DNA of 64,000 nt. Origin: Auanema rhodensis (Eukaryota > Nematoda > Chromadorea > Rhabditida > Rhabditidae). This document shows, piece by piece, positions 1 to 10,056 of this stretch. The notes under the pieces were generated by a model. That model saw nothing but the letters and a program-made list of their open reading frames with translations, had not been told where the DNA came from and did not search any database. A program made the translations under genes and the position numbers. The DNA is taken from positions 24,665,151-24,729,150 of the forward strand of contig OZ059894.1 in assembly GCA_964057225.1 (NCBI GenBank), given 5' to 3'. Numbering within the stretch: position 1 is the first letter of the stretch; every line of letters begins with the position of its first letter.

Positions 1-353
1 GCATGGTAACCATGACTTTGAAATTTACGTGAACTTTAATTTATGCTAATTAAATGTACACGTGATGTGCACTCGGTATGTAACTCGCTTCACGTAAAAG
101 ATAAAGACATGCGGTTTTCAAAATTAGATTCCCCATGTCCATATTAGTCTAAAAACAAATTTTTATTGATATTGGTGCATGGTAACCATGACTTTGAAAT
201 TTACGTGAACTTTAATTTATGCTAATTAAATGTACACGTGATGTGCACTTGGTATGAAACTCGCTTCACGTGAAAGATAAAGAGATACGGTTTTCAAAAT
301 TAAATTCCCCATGTCCATATTAGTCTAAAAACAAATTTTTATTGATATTGGTG

Positions 354-366
354 CATGGTAACCATG
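354..366. promoter_or_regulatory. 13-bp palindrome CATGGTAACCATG, one per monomer
   Basis: The arms CATGGT and ACCATG are perfect reverse complements around a central A. The core GGTAACC is a BstEII site. It sits at the start of essentially every unit, across the three junction spellings, and the change seen is at 46723 (CATGG to CGTGG). The arms are too short for a stable hairpin by themselves but could be a dimer binding site. A protein-binding role is inference from dyad symmetry and conservation. In a young homogenised array, conservation alone is weak evidence. Confidence 0.6.
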
Positions 367-410
367 ACTTTGAAATTTACGTGAACTTTAATTTATGCTA
401 ATTAAATGTA

Positions 411-416
411 CACGTG
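411..416. promoter_or_regulatory. CACGTG box 1, one per monomer
   Basis: A palindromic CACGTG at unit positions 59-64. With its flank, the reverse strand reads ATCACGTG, which fits the RTCACRTG consensus of the budding-yeast CDEI element bound by the bHLH protein Cbf1. CACGTG is also the general E-box/G-box of bHLH and plant bZIP factors. The palindromes TGTACA (55-60) and GTGCAC (67-72) flank or overlap it. Variant classes V and V' lose this box (CACTTG or CACTAG). The hexamer is short and common, so binding is only a hypothesis. Confidence 0.5.
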
Positions 417-440
417 ATGTGCACTTGGTATGTAACTCGC

Positions 441-450
441 TTCACGTGAA
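441..450. promoter_or_regulatory. CACGTG box 2 within palindrome TTCACGTGAA
   Basis: A perfect 10-bp palindrome at unit positions 89-98. Its CACGTG starts exactly 32 bp after box 1, about three helical turns, so both boxes would lie on nearly the same face of the DNA. It is intact in most units. It is broken in the a-type units at 1, 2465 and 4073 (CACGTAAAAG), in 25021 and 36161 (CACGGG), in 37569 and 39857 (TTAACG), and at about 30270 (CACCTG). Function is unproven. Confidence 0.5.
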
Positions 451-502
451 AGATAAAGAGATGCGGTTTTCAAAATTAGATTCCCCATGTCCATATTAGT
501 CT

Positions 503-520
503 AAAAACAAATTTTTATTG
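503..520. other. A/T-rich tract at the end of each monomer
   Basis: Unit positions 151-168 are a run of A, AC, A3, T5, ATTG with almost no G or C. Together with the AAATTT (21-26), TTTAATTT (35-42), TAATTAAA (47-54) and TTTTCAAAATT (115-125) tracts it gives each unit several A/T tracts. A/T tracts of this type bend DNA and influence nucleosome phasing. That they do so here is inference. Confidence 0.45.
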
Positions 521-528
521 ATATTGGT

Positions 529-1936
529 GCATGGTAACCATGACTTTGAAATTTACGTGAACTTTAATTTATGCTAATTAATTGTACACGTGATGTGCAC
601 TCGGTATGTAACTCGCTTCACGTGAAAGATAAAGACATGCGGTTTTCAAAATTAGATTCCCCATGTCCATATTAGTCTAAAAACAAATTTTTATTGATAT
701 TGGTGCATGGTAACCATGACTTTGAAATTTACGTGAACTTTAATTTATGCCAATTAAATGTACACGTGATGTGCACTTGGTATGAAACTCGCTTCACGTG
801 AAAGATAAAGAGATACGGTTTTCAAAATTAGATTCCCCATGTCCATATTAGTCTAAAAACAAATTTTTATTGATATTGGTGCATGGTAACCATGACTTTG
901 AAATTTACGTGAACTTTAATTTATGCTAATTAAATGTACACGTGATGTGCACTTGGTATGTAACTCGCTTCACGTGAAAGATAAAGAGATGCGGTTTTCA
1001 AAATTAGATTCCCCATGTCCATATTAGTCTAAAAACAAATTTTTATTGATATTGGTGCATGGTAACCATGACTTTGAAATTTACGTGAACTTTAATTTAT
1101 GCTAATTAAATGTACACGTGATGTGCACTTGGTATGTAACTCGCTTCACGTGAAAGATAAAGAGATGCGGTTTTCAAAATTAGATTCCCCATGTCCATAT
1201 TAGTCTAAAAACAAATTTTTATTGATATTGGTGCATGGTAACCATGACTTTGAAATTTACGTGAACTTTAATTTATGCTAATTAAATGTACACGTGATGT
1301 GCACTCGGTATGTAACTCGCTTCACGTGAAAGATAAAGACATGCGGTTTTCAAAATTAGATTCCCCATGTCCATATTAGTCTAAAAACAAATTTTTATTG
1401 ATATTGGTGCATGGTAACCATGACTTTGAAATTTACGTGAACTTTAATTTATGTTAATTAAATGTACACGTGATGTGCACTTGGTATGAAACTCGCTTCA
1501 CGTGAAAGATAAAGAGATACGGTTTTCAAAATTAGATTCCCCATGTCCATATTAGTCTAAAAACAAATTTTTATTGATATTGGTGCATGGTAACCATGAC
1601 TTTGAAATTTACGTGAACTTTAATTTATGCTAATTAAATGTACACGTGATGTGCACTTGGTATGTAACTCGCTTCACGTGAAAGATAAAGAGATGCGGTT
1701 TTCAAAATTAGATTCCCCATGTCCATATTAGTCTAAAAACAAATTTTTATTGATATTGGTGCATGGTAACCATGACTTTGAAATTTACGTGAACTTTAAT
1801 TTATGCTAATTAAATGTACACGTGATGTGCACTTGGTATGTAACTCGCTTCACGTGAAAGATAAAGAGATGCGGTTTTCAAAATTAGATTCCCCATGTCC
1901 ATATTAGTCTAAAAACAAATTTTTATTGATATTGGT
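529..1936. repeat. Tetramer HOR a-b-c-c, two copies of 704 bp
   Basis: Units starting at 529, 705, 881 and 1057 follow the order a, b, c, c, and the same order repeats at 1233, 1409, 1585 and 1761. The a units here have CACTCGG and GACATG but an intact CACGTG box 2, unlike the a units at 1, 2465 and 4073. Each b unit has TATGAAACT and GATACGG. Private changes (TAATTAATTG near 570, GCCAATT near 750, ATGTTAATT near 1453) mark later divergence. Confidence 0.88.
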
Positions 1937-2112
1937 GCATGGTAACCATGACTTTGAATTTTACGTGAACTTTAATTTATGCTAATTAAATGTACACTTG
2001 ATGTGCACTTGGTATGTAACTCGCTTCACGTGAAAGATAAAGAGATGCGGTTTTCAAAATTAGATTCCCCATGTCCATATTAGTCTAAAAACAAATTTTT
2101 ATTGATATTGGT
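1937..2112. repeat. Divergent single monomer
   Basis: This unit combines GAATTTTACG (A23T) with CACTTGATGTGC (G62T), two changes otherwise typical of separate classes (G* and V) found more than 19 kb away. The other V changes (G69A, G114A, T129A) are absent. It may be an independent double mutant or a short conversion product. It lies between the tetramer block and the duplicated block that follows. Confidence 0.75.
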
Positions 2113-3168
2113 GCATGGTAACCATGACTTTGAAATTTACGTGAACTTTAATTTATGATAATTAAATGTACACGTGATGTGCACTTGGTATGTAACTCGC
2201 TTCACGTGAAAGATAAAGAGATGCGGTTTCCAAAATTAGATTCCCCATGTCCATATTAGTCTAAAAACAAATTTTTATTGATATTGCTTCATGGTAACCA
2301 TGACTTTGAAATTTACGTGAACTTTAATTTATGCTAATTAAATGTACACGTGATGTGCACTTGGTATGTAACTCGCTTCACGTGAAAGATAAAGAGATGC
2401 GGTTTTCAAAATTAGATTCCCCATGTCCATATTAGTCTAAAAACGAATTTTTATTGATATTGGTGCATGGTAACCATGACTTTGAAATTTACGTGAACTT
2501 TAATTTATGCTAATTAAATGTACACGTGATGTGCACTCGGTATGTAACTCGCTTCACGTAAAAGATAAAGACATGCGGTTTTCAAAATTAGATTCCCCAT
2601 GTCCATATTAGTCTAAAAACAAATTTTTATTGATATTGGTGCATGGTAACCATGACTTTGAAATTTACGTGAACTTTAATTTATGCTAATTAAATGTACA
2701 CGTGATGTGCACTTGGTATGAAACTCGCTTCACGTGAAAGATAAAGAGATACGGTTTTCAAAATTAAATTCCCCATGTCCATATTAGTCTAAAAACAAAT
2801 TTTTATTGATATTGGTGCATGGTAACCATGACTTTGAAATTTACGTGAACTTTAATTTATGCTAATTAAATGTACACGTGATGTGCACTTGGTATGTAAC
2901 TCGCTTCACGTGAAAGATAAAGAGATGCGGTTTTCAAAATTAGATTCCCCATGTCCATATTAGTCTAAAAACAAATTTTTATTGATATTGGTGCATGGTA
3001 ACCATGACTTTGAAATTTACGTGAACTTTAATTTATGCTAATTAAATGTACACGTGATGTGCACTTGGTATGTAACTCGCTTCACGTGAAAGATGAAGAG
3101 ATGCGGTTTTCAAAATTAGATTCCCCATGTCCATATTAGTCTAAAAACAAATTTTTATTGATATTGGT
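2113..3168. repeat. Six-monomer duplicated block, copy 1
   Basis: Six units share an ordered set of diagnostic changes with 3721-4776: GGTTTCC, then an ATTGCTTCAT junction, then the a-b-c trio with CACGTAAAAG and AAATTAAATTCC, then a unit with AGATGAAG. All shared markers are offset by 1608 bp, which is nine units plus the 24-bp duplication lying between them. Private changes ATGATAATT (about 2155) and AAACGAAT (about 2443) are absent from copy 2. Similarity ends at the next GATGAAG unit (3267), which has no counterpart. Confidence 0.85.
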
Positions 3169-3520
3169 GCATGGTAACCATGACTTTGAAATTTACGTGA
3201 ACTTTAATTTATGCTAATTAAATGTACACGTGATGTGCACTTGGTATGTAACTCGCTTCACGTGAAAGATGAAGAGATGCGGTTTTCAAAATTAGATTCC
3301 CCATGTCCATATTAGTCTAAAAACAAATTTTTATTGATATTGGTTCATGGTAACCATGACTTTGAAATTTACGTGAACTTTAATTTATGCTAATTAAATG
3401 TACACGTGATGTGCACTTGGTATGTAACTCGCTTCACGTGAAAGATAAAGAGATGCGGTTTTCAAAATTAGATTCCCCATGTCCATATTAGTCTAAAAAC
3501 AAATTTTTATTGATATTGGT

Positions 3521-3720
3521 GCATGGTAACCATGACTTTGAAATTTACGTGAACTTTAATTTATGCTAATTAAATGTACACGTGATGTGCACTTGGTATG
3601 TAACTCGCTTGTGCACTTGGTATGTAACTCGCTTCACGTGAAAGATAAAGAGATGCGGTTTTCAAAATTAGATTCCCCATGTCCATATTAGTCTAAAAAC
3701 AGATTTTTATTGATATTGGT
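3521..3720. repeat. 200-bp monomer with an internal 24-bp tandem duplication
   Basis: Unit positions 67-90 (GTGCACTTGG to CGCTT) occur twice in direct succession, at 3587-3610 and 3611-3634. The copies are identical, so the event is recent or has been kept identical. It shifts the register of every later unit by 24 bp and is the only such length variant in the window. It lies between the two 1608-bp-spaced blocks, but the duplicated 24 bp are not part of either. Confidence 0.95.
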
Positions 3721-4776
3721 TCATGGTAACCATGACTTTGAAATTTACGTGAACTTTAATTTATGCTAATTAAATGTACACGTGATGTGCACTTGGTATG
3801 TAACTCGCTTCACGTGAAAGATAAAGAGATGCGGTTTCCAAAATTAGATTCCCCATGTCCATATTAGTCTAAAAACAAATTTTTATTGATATTGCTTCAT
3901 GGTAACCATGACTTTGAAATTTACGTGAACTTTAATTTATGCTAATTAAATGTACACGTGATGTGCACTTGGTATGTAACTCGCTTCACGTGAAAGATAA
4001 AGAGATGCGGTTTTCAAAATTAGATTCCCCATGTCCATATTAGTCTAAAAACAAATTTTTATTGATATTGGTGCATGGTAACCATGACTTTGAAATTTAC
4101 GTGAACTTTAATTTATGCTAATTAAATGTACACGTGATGTGCACTCGGTATGTAACTCGCTTCACGTAAAAGATAAAGACATGCGGTTTTCAAAATTAGA
4201 TTCCCCATGTCCATATTAGTCTAAAAACAAATTTTTATTGATATTGGTGCATGGTAACCATGACTTTGAAATTTACGTGAACTTTAATTTATGCTAATTA
4301 AATGTACACGTGATGTGCACTTGGTATGAAACTCGCTTCACGTGAAAGATAAAGAGATACGGTTTTCAAAATTAAATTCCCCATGTCCATATTAGTCTAA
4401 AAACAAATTTTTATTGATATTGGTGCATGGTAACCATGACTTTGAAATTTACGTGAACTTTAATTTATGCTAATTAAATGTACACGTGATGTGCACTTGG
4501 TATGTAACTCGCTTCACGTGAAAGATAAAGAGATGCGGTTTTCAAAATTAGATTCCCCATGTCCATATTAGTCTAAAAACAAATTTTTATTGATATTGGT
4601 GCATGGTAACCATGACTTTGAAATTTACGTGAACTTTAATTTATGCTAATTAAATGTACACGTGATGTGCACTTGGTATGTAACTCGCTTCACGTGAAAG
4701 ATGAAGAGATGCGGTTTTCAAAATTAGATTCCCCATGTCCATATTAGTCTAAAAACAAATTTTTATTGATATTGGT
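3721..4776. repeat. Six-monomer duplicated block, copy 2
   Basis: Partner of 2113-3168 at an offset of 1608 bp. GGTTTCC at about 3836, the GCTTCAT junction just before 3897, a-b-c at 4073, 4249 and 4425, and AGATGAAG at 4699 match the markers of copy 1 in order. The first unit starts with T (GGTTCAT) where copy 1 starts with G, so the left edge of the homologous segment lies inside this unit. Confidence 0.85.
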
Positions 4777-7700
4777 TCATGGTAACCATGACTTTGAAAT
4801 TTACGTGAACTTTAATTTATGCTAATTAAATGTACACGTGATGTGCACTTGGTATGTAACTCGCTTCACGTGAAAGATAAAGAGATGCGGTTTTCAAAAT
4901 TAGATTCCCCATGTCCATATTAGTCTAAAAACAAATTTTTATTGATATTGGTTCATGGTAACCATGACTTTGAAATTTACGTGAACTTTAATTTATGCTA
5001 ATTAAATGTACACGTGATGTGCACTTGGTATGTAACTCGCTTCACGTGAAAGATAAAGAGATGCGGTTTTCAAAATTAGATTCCCCATGTCCATATTAGT
5101 CTAAAAACAAATTTTTATTGATATTGGTTCATGGTAACCATGACTTTGAAATTTACGTGAACTTTAATTTATGCTAATTAAATGTACACGTGATGTGCAC
5201 TTGGTATGTAACTCGCTTCACGTGAAAGATAAAGAGATGCGGTTTTCAAAATTAGATTCCCCATGTCCATATTAGTCTAAAAACAAATTTTTATTGATAT
5301 TGGTGCATGGTAACCATGACTTTGAAATTTACGTGAACTTTAATTTATGCTAATTAAATGTACACGTGATGTGCACTTGGTATGTAACTCGCTTCACGTG
5401 AAAGATAAAGAGATGCGGTTTTCAAAATTAGATTCCCCATGTCCATATTAGTCTAAAAACAAATTTTTATTGATATTGGTTCATGGTAACCATGACTTTG
5501 AAATTTAGGTGAACTTTAATTTATGCTAATTAAATGTACACGTGATGTGCACTTGGTATGTAACTCGCTTCACGTGAAAGATAAAGAGATGCGATTTTCA
5601 AAATTAGATTCCCCATGTCCATATTAGTCTAAAAACAAATTTTTATTGATATTGGTGCATGGTAACCATGACTTTGAAATTTACGTGAACTTTAATTTAT
5701 GCTAATTAAATGTACACGTGATGTGCACTTGGTATGTAACTCGCTTCACGTGAAAGATAAAGAGATGCGGTTTTCAAAATTAGATTCCCCATGTCCATAT
5801 TAGTCTAAAAACAAATGTTTATTGATATTGGTGCATGGTAACCATGACTTTGAAATTTACGTGAACTTTAATTTATGCTAATTAAATGTACACGTGATGT
5901 GCACTTGGTATGTAACTCGCTTCACGTGAAAGATAAAGAGATGCGGTTTTCAAAATTAGATTCCCCATGTCCATATTAGTCTAAAAACAAATTTTTATTG
6001 ATATTGGTGCATGGTAACCATGACTTTGAAATTTACGTGAACTTTAATTTATGCTAATTAAATGTACACGTGATGTGCACTTGGTATGTAACGCGCTTCA
6101 CGTGAAAGATGAAGAGATGCGGTTTTCAAAATTAGATTCCCCATGTCCATATTAGTCTAAAAACAAATTTTTATTGATATTGGTGCATGGTAACCATGAC
6201 TTTGAAATTTACGTGAACTTTAATTTATGCTAATTAAATGTACACGTGATGTGCACTTGGTATGTAACTCGCTTCACGTGAAAGATGAAGAGATGCGGTT
6301 TTCAAAATTAGATTCCCCATGTCCATATTAGTCTAAAAACAAATTTTTATTGATATTGGTGCATGGTAACCATGACTTTGAAATTTACGTGAACTTTAAT
6401 TTATGCTAATTAAATGTACACGTGATGTGCACTTGGTATGTAACTCGCTTCACGTGAAAGATGAAGAGATGCGGTTTTCAAAATTAGATTCCCCATGTCC
6501 ATATTAGTCTAAAAACAAATTTTTATTGATATTGGTGCATGGTAACCATGACTTTGAAATTTACGTGAACTTTAATTTATGCTAATTAAATGTACACGTG
6601 ATGTGCACTTGGTATGTAACTCTCTTCACGTGAAAGATAAAGAGATGCGGTTTTCAAAATTAGATTCCCCATGTCCATATTAGTCTAAAAACAAATTTTT
6701 ATTGATATTGGTTCATGGTAACCATGACTTTGAAATTTACGTGAACTTTAATTTATGCTAATTAAATGTACACGTGATGTGCACTTGGTATGTAACTCGC
6801 TTCACGTGAAAGATAAAGAGATGCGGTTTTCAAAATTAGATTCCCCATGTCCATATTAGTCTAAAAACAAATTTTTATTGATATTGGTGCATGGTAACCA
6901 TGACTTTGAAATTTACGTGAACTTTAATTTATGCTAATTAAATGTACACGTGATGTGCACTTGGTATGTAACTCGCTTCACGTGAAAGATAAAGAGATGC
7001 GGTTTTCAAAATTAGATTCCCCATGTCCATATTAGTCTAAAAACAAATTTTTATTGATATTGGTGCATGGTAACCATGACTTTGAAATTTACGTGAACTT
7101 TAATTTATGCTAATTAAATGTACACGTGATGTGCACTTGGTATGTAACTCGCTTCACGTGAAAGATAAAGAGATGCGGTTTTCAAAATTAGATTCCCCAT
7201 GTCCATATTAGTCTAAAAACAAATTTTTATTGATATTGGTGCATGGTAACCATGACTTTGAAATTTACGTGAACTTTAATTTATGCTAATTAAATGTACA
7301 CGTGATGTGCACTTGGTATGTAACTCGCTTCACGTGAAAGATAAAGAGATGCGGTTTTCAAAATTAGATTCCCCATGTCCATATTAGTCTAAAAACAAAT
7401 TTTCATTGATATTGGTTCATGGTAACCATGACTTTGAAATTTACGTGAACTTTAATTTATGCTAATTAAATGTACACGTGATGTGCACTTGGTATGTAAC
7501 TCGCTTCACGTGAAAGATAAAGAGATGCGGTTTTCAAAATTAGATTCCCCATGTCCATATTAGTCTAAAAACAAATTTTTATTGATATTGGTGCATGGTA
7601 ACCATGACTTTGAAATTTACGTGAACTTTAATTTATGCTAATTAAATGTACACGTGATGTGCACTTGGTATGTAACTCGCTTCACGTGAAAGATAAAGAG

Positions 7701-10056
7701 ATGCGGTTTTCAAAATTAGATTCCCCATGTCCATATTAGTCTAAAAACAAATTTTTATTGATATTGGTTCATGGTAACCATGACTTTGAAATTTACGTGA
7801 ACTTTAATTTATGCTAATTAAATGTACACGTGATGTGCACTTGGTATGTAACTCGCTTCACGTGAAAGATAAAGAGATGCGGTTTTCAAAATTAGATTCC
7901 CCATGTCCATATTAGTCTAAAATCAAATTTTTATTGATATTGGTGCATGGTAACCATGACTTTGAAATTTACGTGAACTTTAATTTATGCTAATTAAATG
8001 TACACGTGATGTGCACTTGGTATGTAACTCGCTTCACGTGAAAGATAAAGAGATGCGGTTTTCAAAATTAGATTCCCCATGTCCATATTAGTCTAAAAAC
8101 AAATTTTTATTGATATTGGTGCATGGTAACCATGACTTTGAAATTTACGTGAACTTTAATTTATGCTAATTAAATGTACACGTGATGTGCACTTGGTATG
8201 TAACTCGCTTCACGTGAAAGATAAAGAGATGCGGTTTTCAAAATTAGATTCCCCATGTCCATATTAGTCTAAAAACAAATTTTTATTGATATTGGTTCAT
8301 GGTAACCATGACTTTGAAATTTACGTGAACTTTAATTTATGCTAATTAAATGTACACGTGATGTGCACTTGGTATGTAACTCGCTTCACGTGAAAGATAA
8401 AGAGATGCGGTTTTCAAAATTAGATTCCCCATGTCCATATTAGTCTAAAAACAAATTTTTATTGATATTGGTGCATGGTAACCATGACTTTGAAATTTAC
8501 GTGAACTTTAATTTATGCTAATTAAATGTACACGTGATGTGCACTTGGTATGTAACTCGCTTCACGTGAAAGATAAAGAGATGCGGTTTTCAAAATTAGA
8601 TTCCCCATGTCCATATTAGTCTAAAAACAAATTTTTATTGATATTGGTGCATGGTAACCATGACTTTGAAATTTACGTGAACTTTAATTTATGCTAATTA
8701 AATGTACACGTGATGTGCACTTGGTATGTAACTCGCTTCACGTGAAAGATAAAGAGATGCGGTTTTCAAAATTAGATTCCCCATGTCCATATTAGTCTAA
8801 AAACAAATTTTTATTGATATTGGTGCATGGTAACCATGACTTTGAAATTTACGTGAACTTCAATTTATGCTAATTAAATGTACACGTGATGTGCACTTGG
8901 TATGTAACTCGCTTCACGTGAAAGATAAAGAGATGCGGTTTTCAAAATTAGATTCCCCATGTCCATATTAGTCTAAAAACAAATTTTTATTGATATTGGT
9001 GCATGGTAACCATGACTTTGAAATTTACGTGAACTTTAATTTATGCTAATTAAATGTACACGTGATGTGCACTTGGTATGTAACTCGCTTCACGTGAAAG
9101 ATAAAGAGATGCGGTTTTCAAAATTAGATTCCCCATGTCCATATTAGTCTAAAAACAAATTTTTATTGATATTGGTTCATGGTAACCATGACTTTGAAAT
9201 TTACGTGAACTTTAATTTATGCTAATTAAATGTACACGTGATGTGCACTTGGTATGTAACTCGCTTCACGTGAAAGATGAAGAGATGCGGTTTTCAAAAT
9301 TAGATTCCCCATGTCCATATTAGTCTAAAAACAAATTTTTATTGATATTGGTGCATGGTAACCATGACTTTGAAATTTACGTGAACTTTAATTTATGCTA
9401 ATTAAATGTACACGTGATGTGCACTTGGTATGTAACTCGCTTCACGTGAAAGATAAAGAGATGCGGTTTTCAAAATTAGATTCCCCATGTCCATATTAGT
9501 CTAAAAACAAATTTTTATTGATATTGGTGCATGGTAACCATGACTTTGAAATTTACGTGAACTTTAATTTATGCTAATTAAATGTACACGTGATGTGCAC
9601 TTGGTATGTAACTCGCTTCACGTGAAAAATGAAGAGATGCGGTTTTCAAAACTAGATTCCCCATGTCCATATTAGTCTAAAAACAAATTTTTATTGATAT
9701 TGGTGCATGGTAACCATGACTTTGAAATTTACGTGAACTTTAATTTATGCTAATTAAATGTACACGTGATGTGCACTTGGTATGTAACTCGCTTCACGTG
9801 AAAGATAAAGAGATGCGGTTTTCAAAATTAGATTCCCCATGTCCATATTAGTCTAAAAACAAATTTTTATTGATATTGGTTCATGGTAACCATGACTTTG
9901 AAATTTACGTGAACTTTAATTTATGCTAATTAAATGTACACGTGATGTGCACTTGGTATGTAACTCGCTTCACGTGAAAGATAAAGAGATGCGGTTTTCA
10001 AAATTAGATTCCCCATGTCCATATTAGTCTAAAAACAAATTTTTATTGATATTGGT
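4777..10056. repeat. Nearly homogeneous satellite stretch, G/T junction mixture
   Basis: Thirty units close to consensus. They differ mainly in the junction base (GGTG or GGTT) and in A103G (AGATGAAG), with single private substitutions such as AAATTTAGGTG near 5506, GCGATTTTC near 5593, AAATGTTTA near 5816, ACGCGCTTC near 6091, CTCTTCAC near 6622, TTTCATTG near 7402 and AAATCAAA near 7921. I see no long exact higher-order period by eye. No gene or foreign sequence is present. Confidence 0.85.

Larger units (their letters stand above)
1..528. repeat. a-b-c trimer block (first copy)
   Basis: Three successive units with distinct changes. Unit 1-176 (a) has CACTCGG, CACGTAAAAG and GACATG. Unit 177-352 (b) has TATGAAACT, GATACGG and AAATTAAATTCC. 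Unit 353-528 (c) is consensus. The same trio with the same private changes recurs at 2465-2992 and 4073-4600, so the three blocks share an ancestor. The first copy is 2464 bp (14 units) upstream of the second. Confidence 0.9.
353..528. repeat. Representative consensus monomer (176 bp)
   Basis: This unit carries the commonest base at every diagnostic site, so it serves as the reference. In order it holds the palindrome CATGGTAACCATG (unit positions 2-14), an AAATTT tract (21-26), a first ACGTG (27-31), an AT-rich stretch (35-55), overlapping TGTACA and CACGTG hexamers followed by GTGCAC (55-72), the palindrome TTCACGTGAA (89-98), GATGCGG (108-114), a C-rich CCCCATGTCC (131-140) and an A/T-rich tail (151-168). 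Because 176 is not a multiple of 3 and stop triplets are frequent, no frame can stay open for more than three units, so the monomer is non-coding. Confidence 0.97.

Noticed and set aside
354-366. CATGGTAACCATG as a transposon terminal repeat or recombinase core site
   Set aside because: It is present in every unit as part of the satellite, with no transposase, integrase or target-site duplication nearby. Dyad symmetry alone does not support it.
503-520. Rho-independent terminator or promoter in the A/T-rich tail
   Set aside because: There is no GC-rich hairpin before the T run, and the context is a eukaryotic satellite. TATA-like words are expected by chance at 32% G+C.
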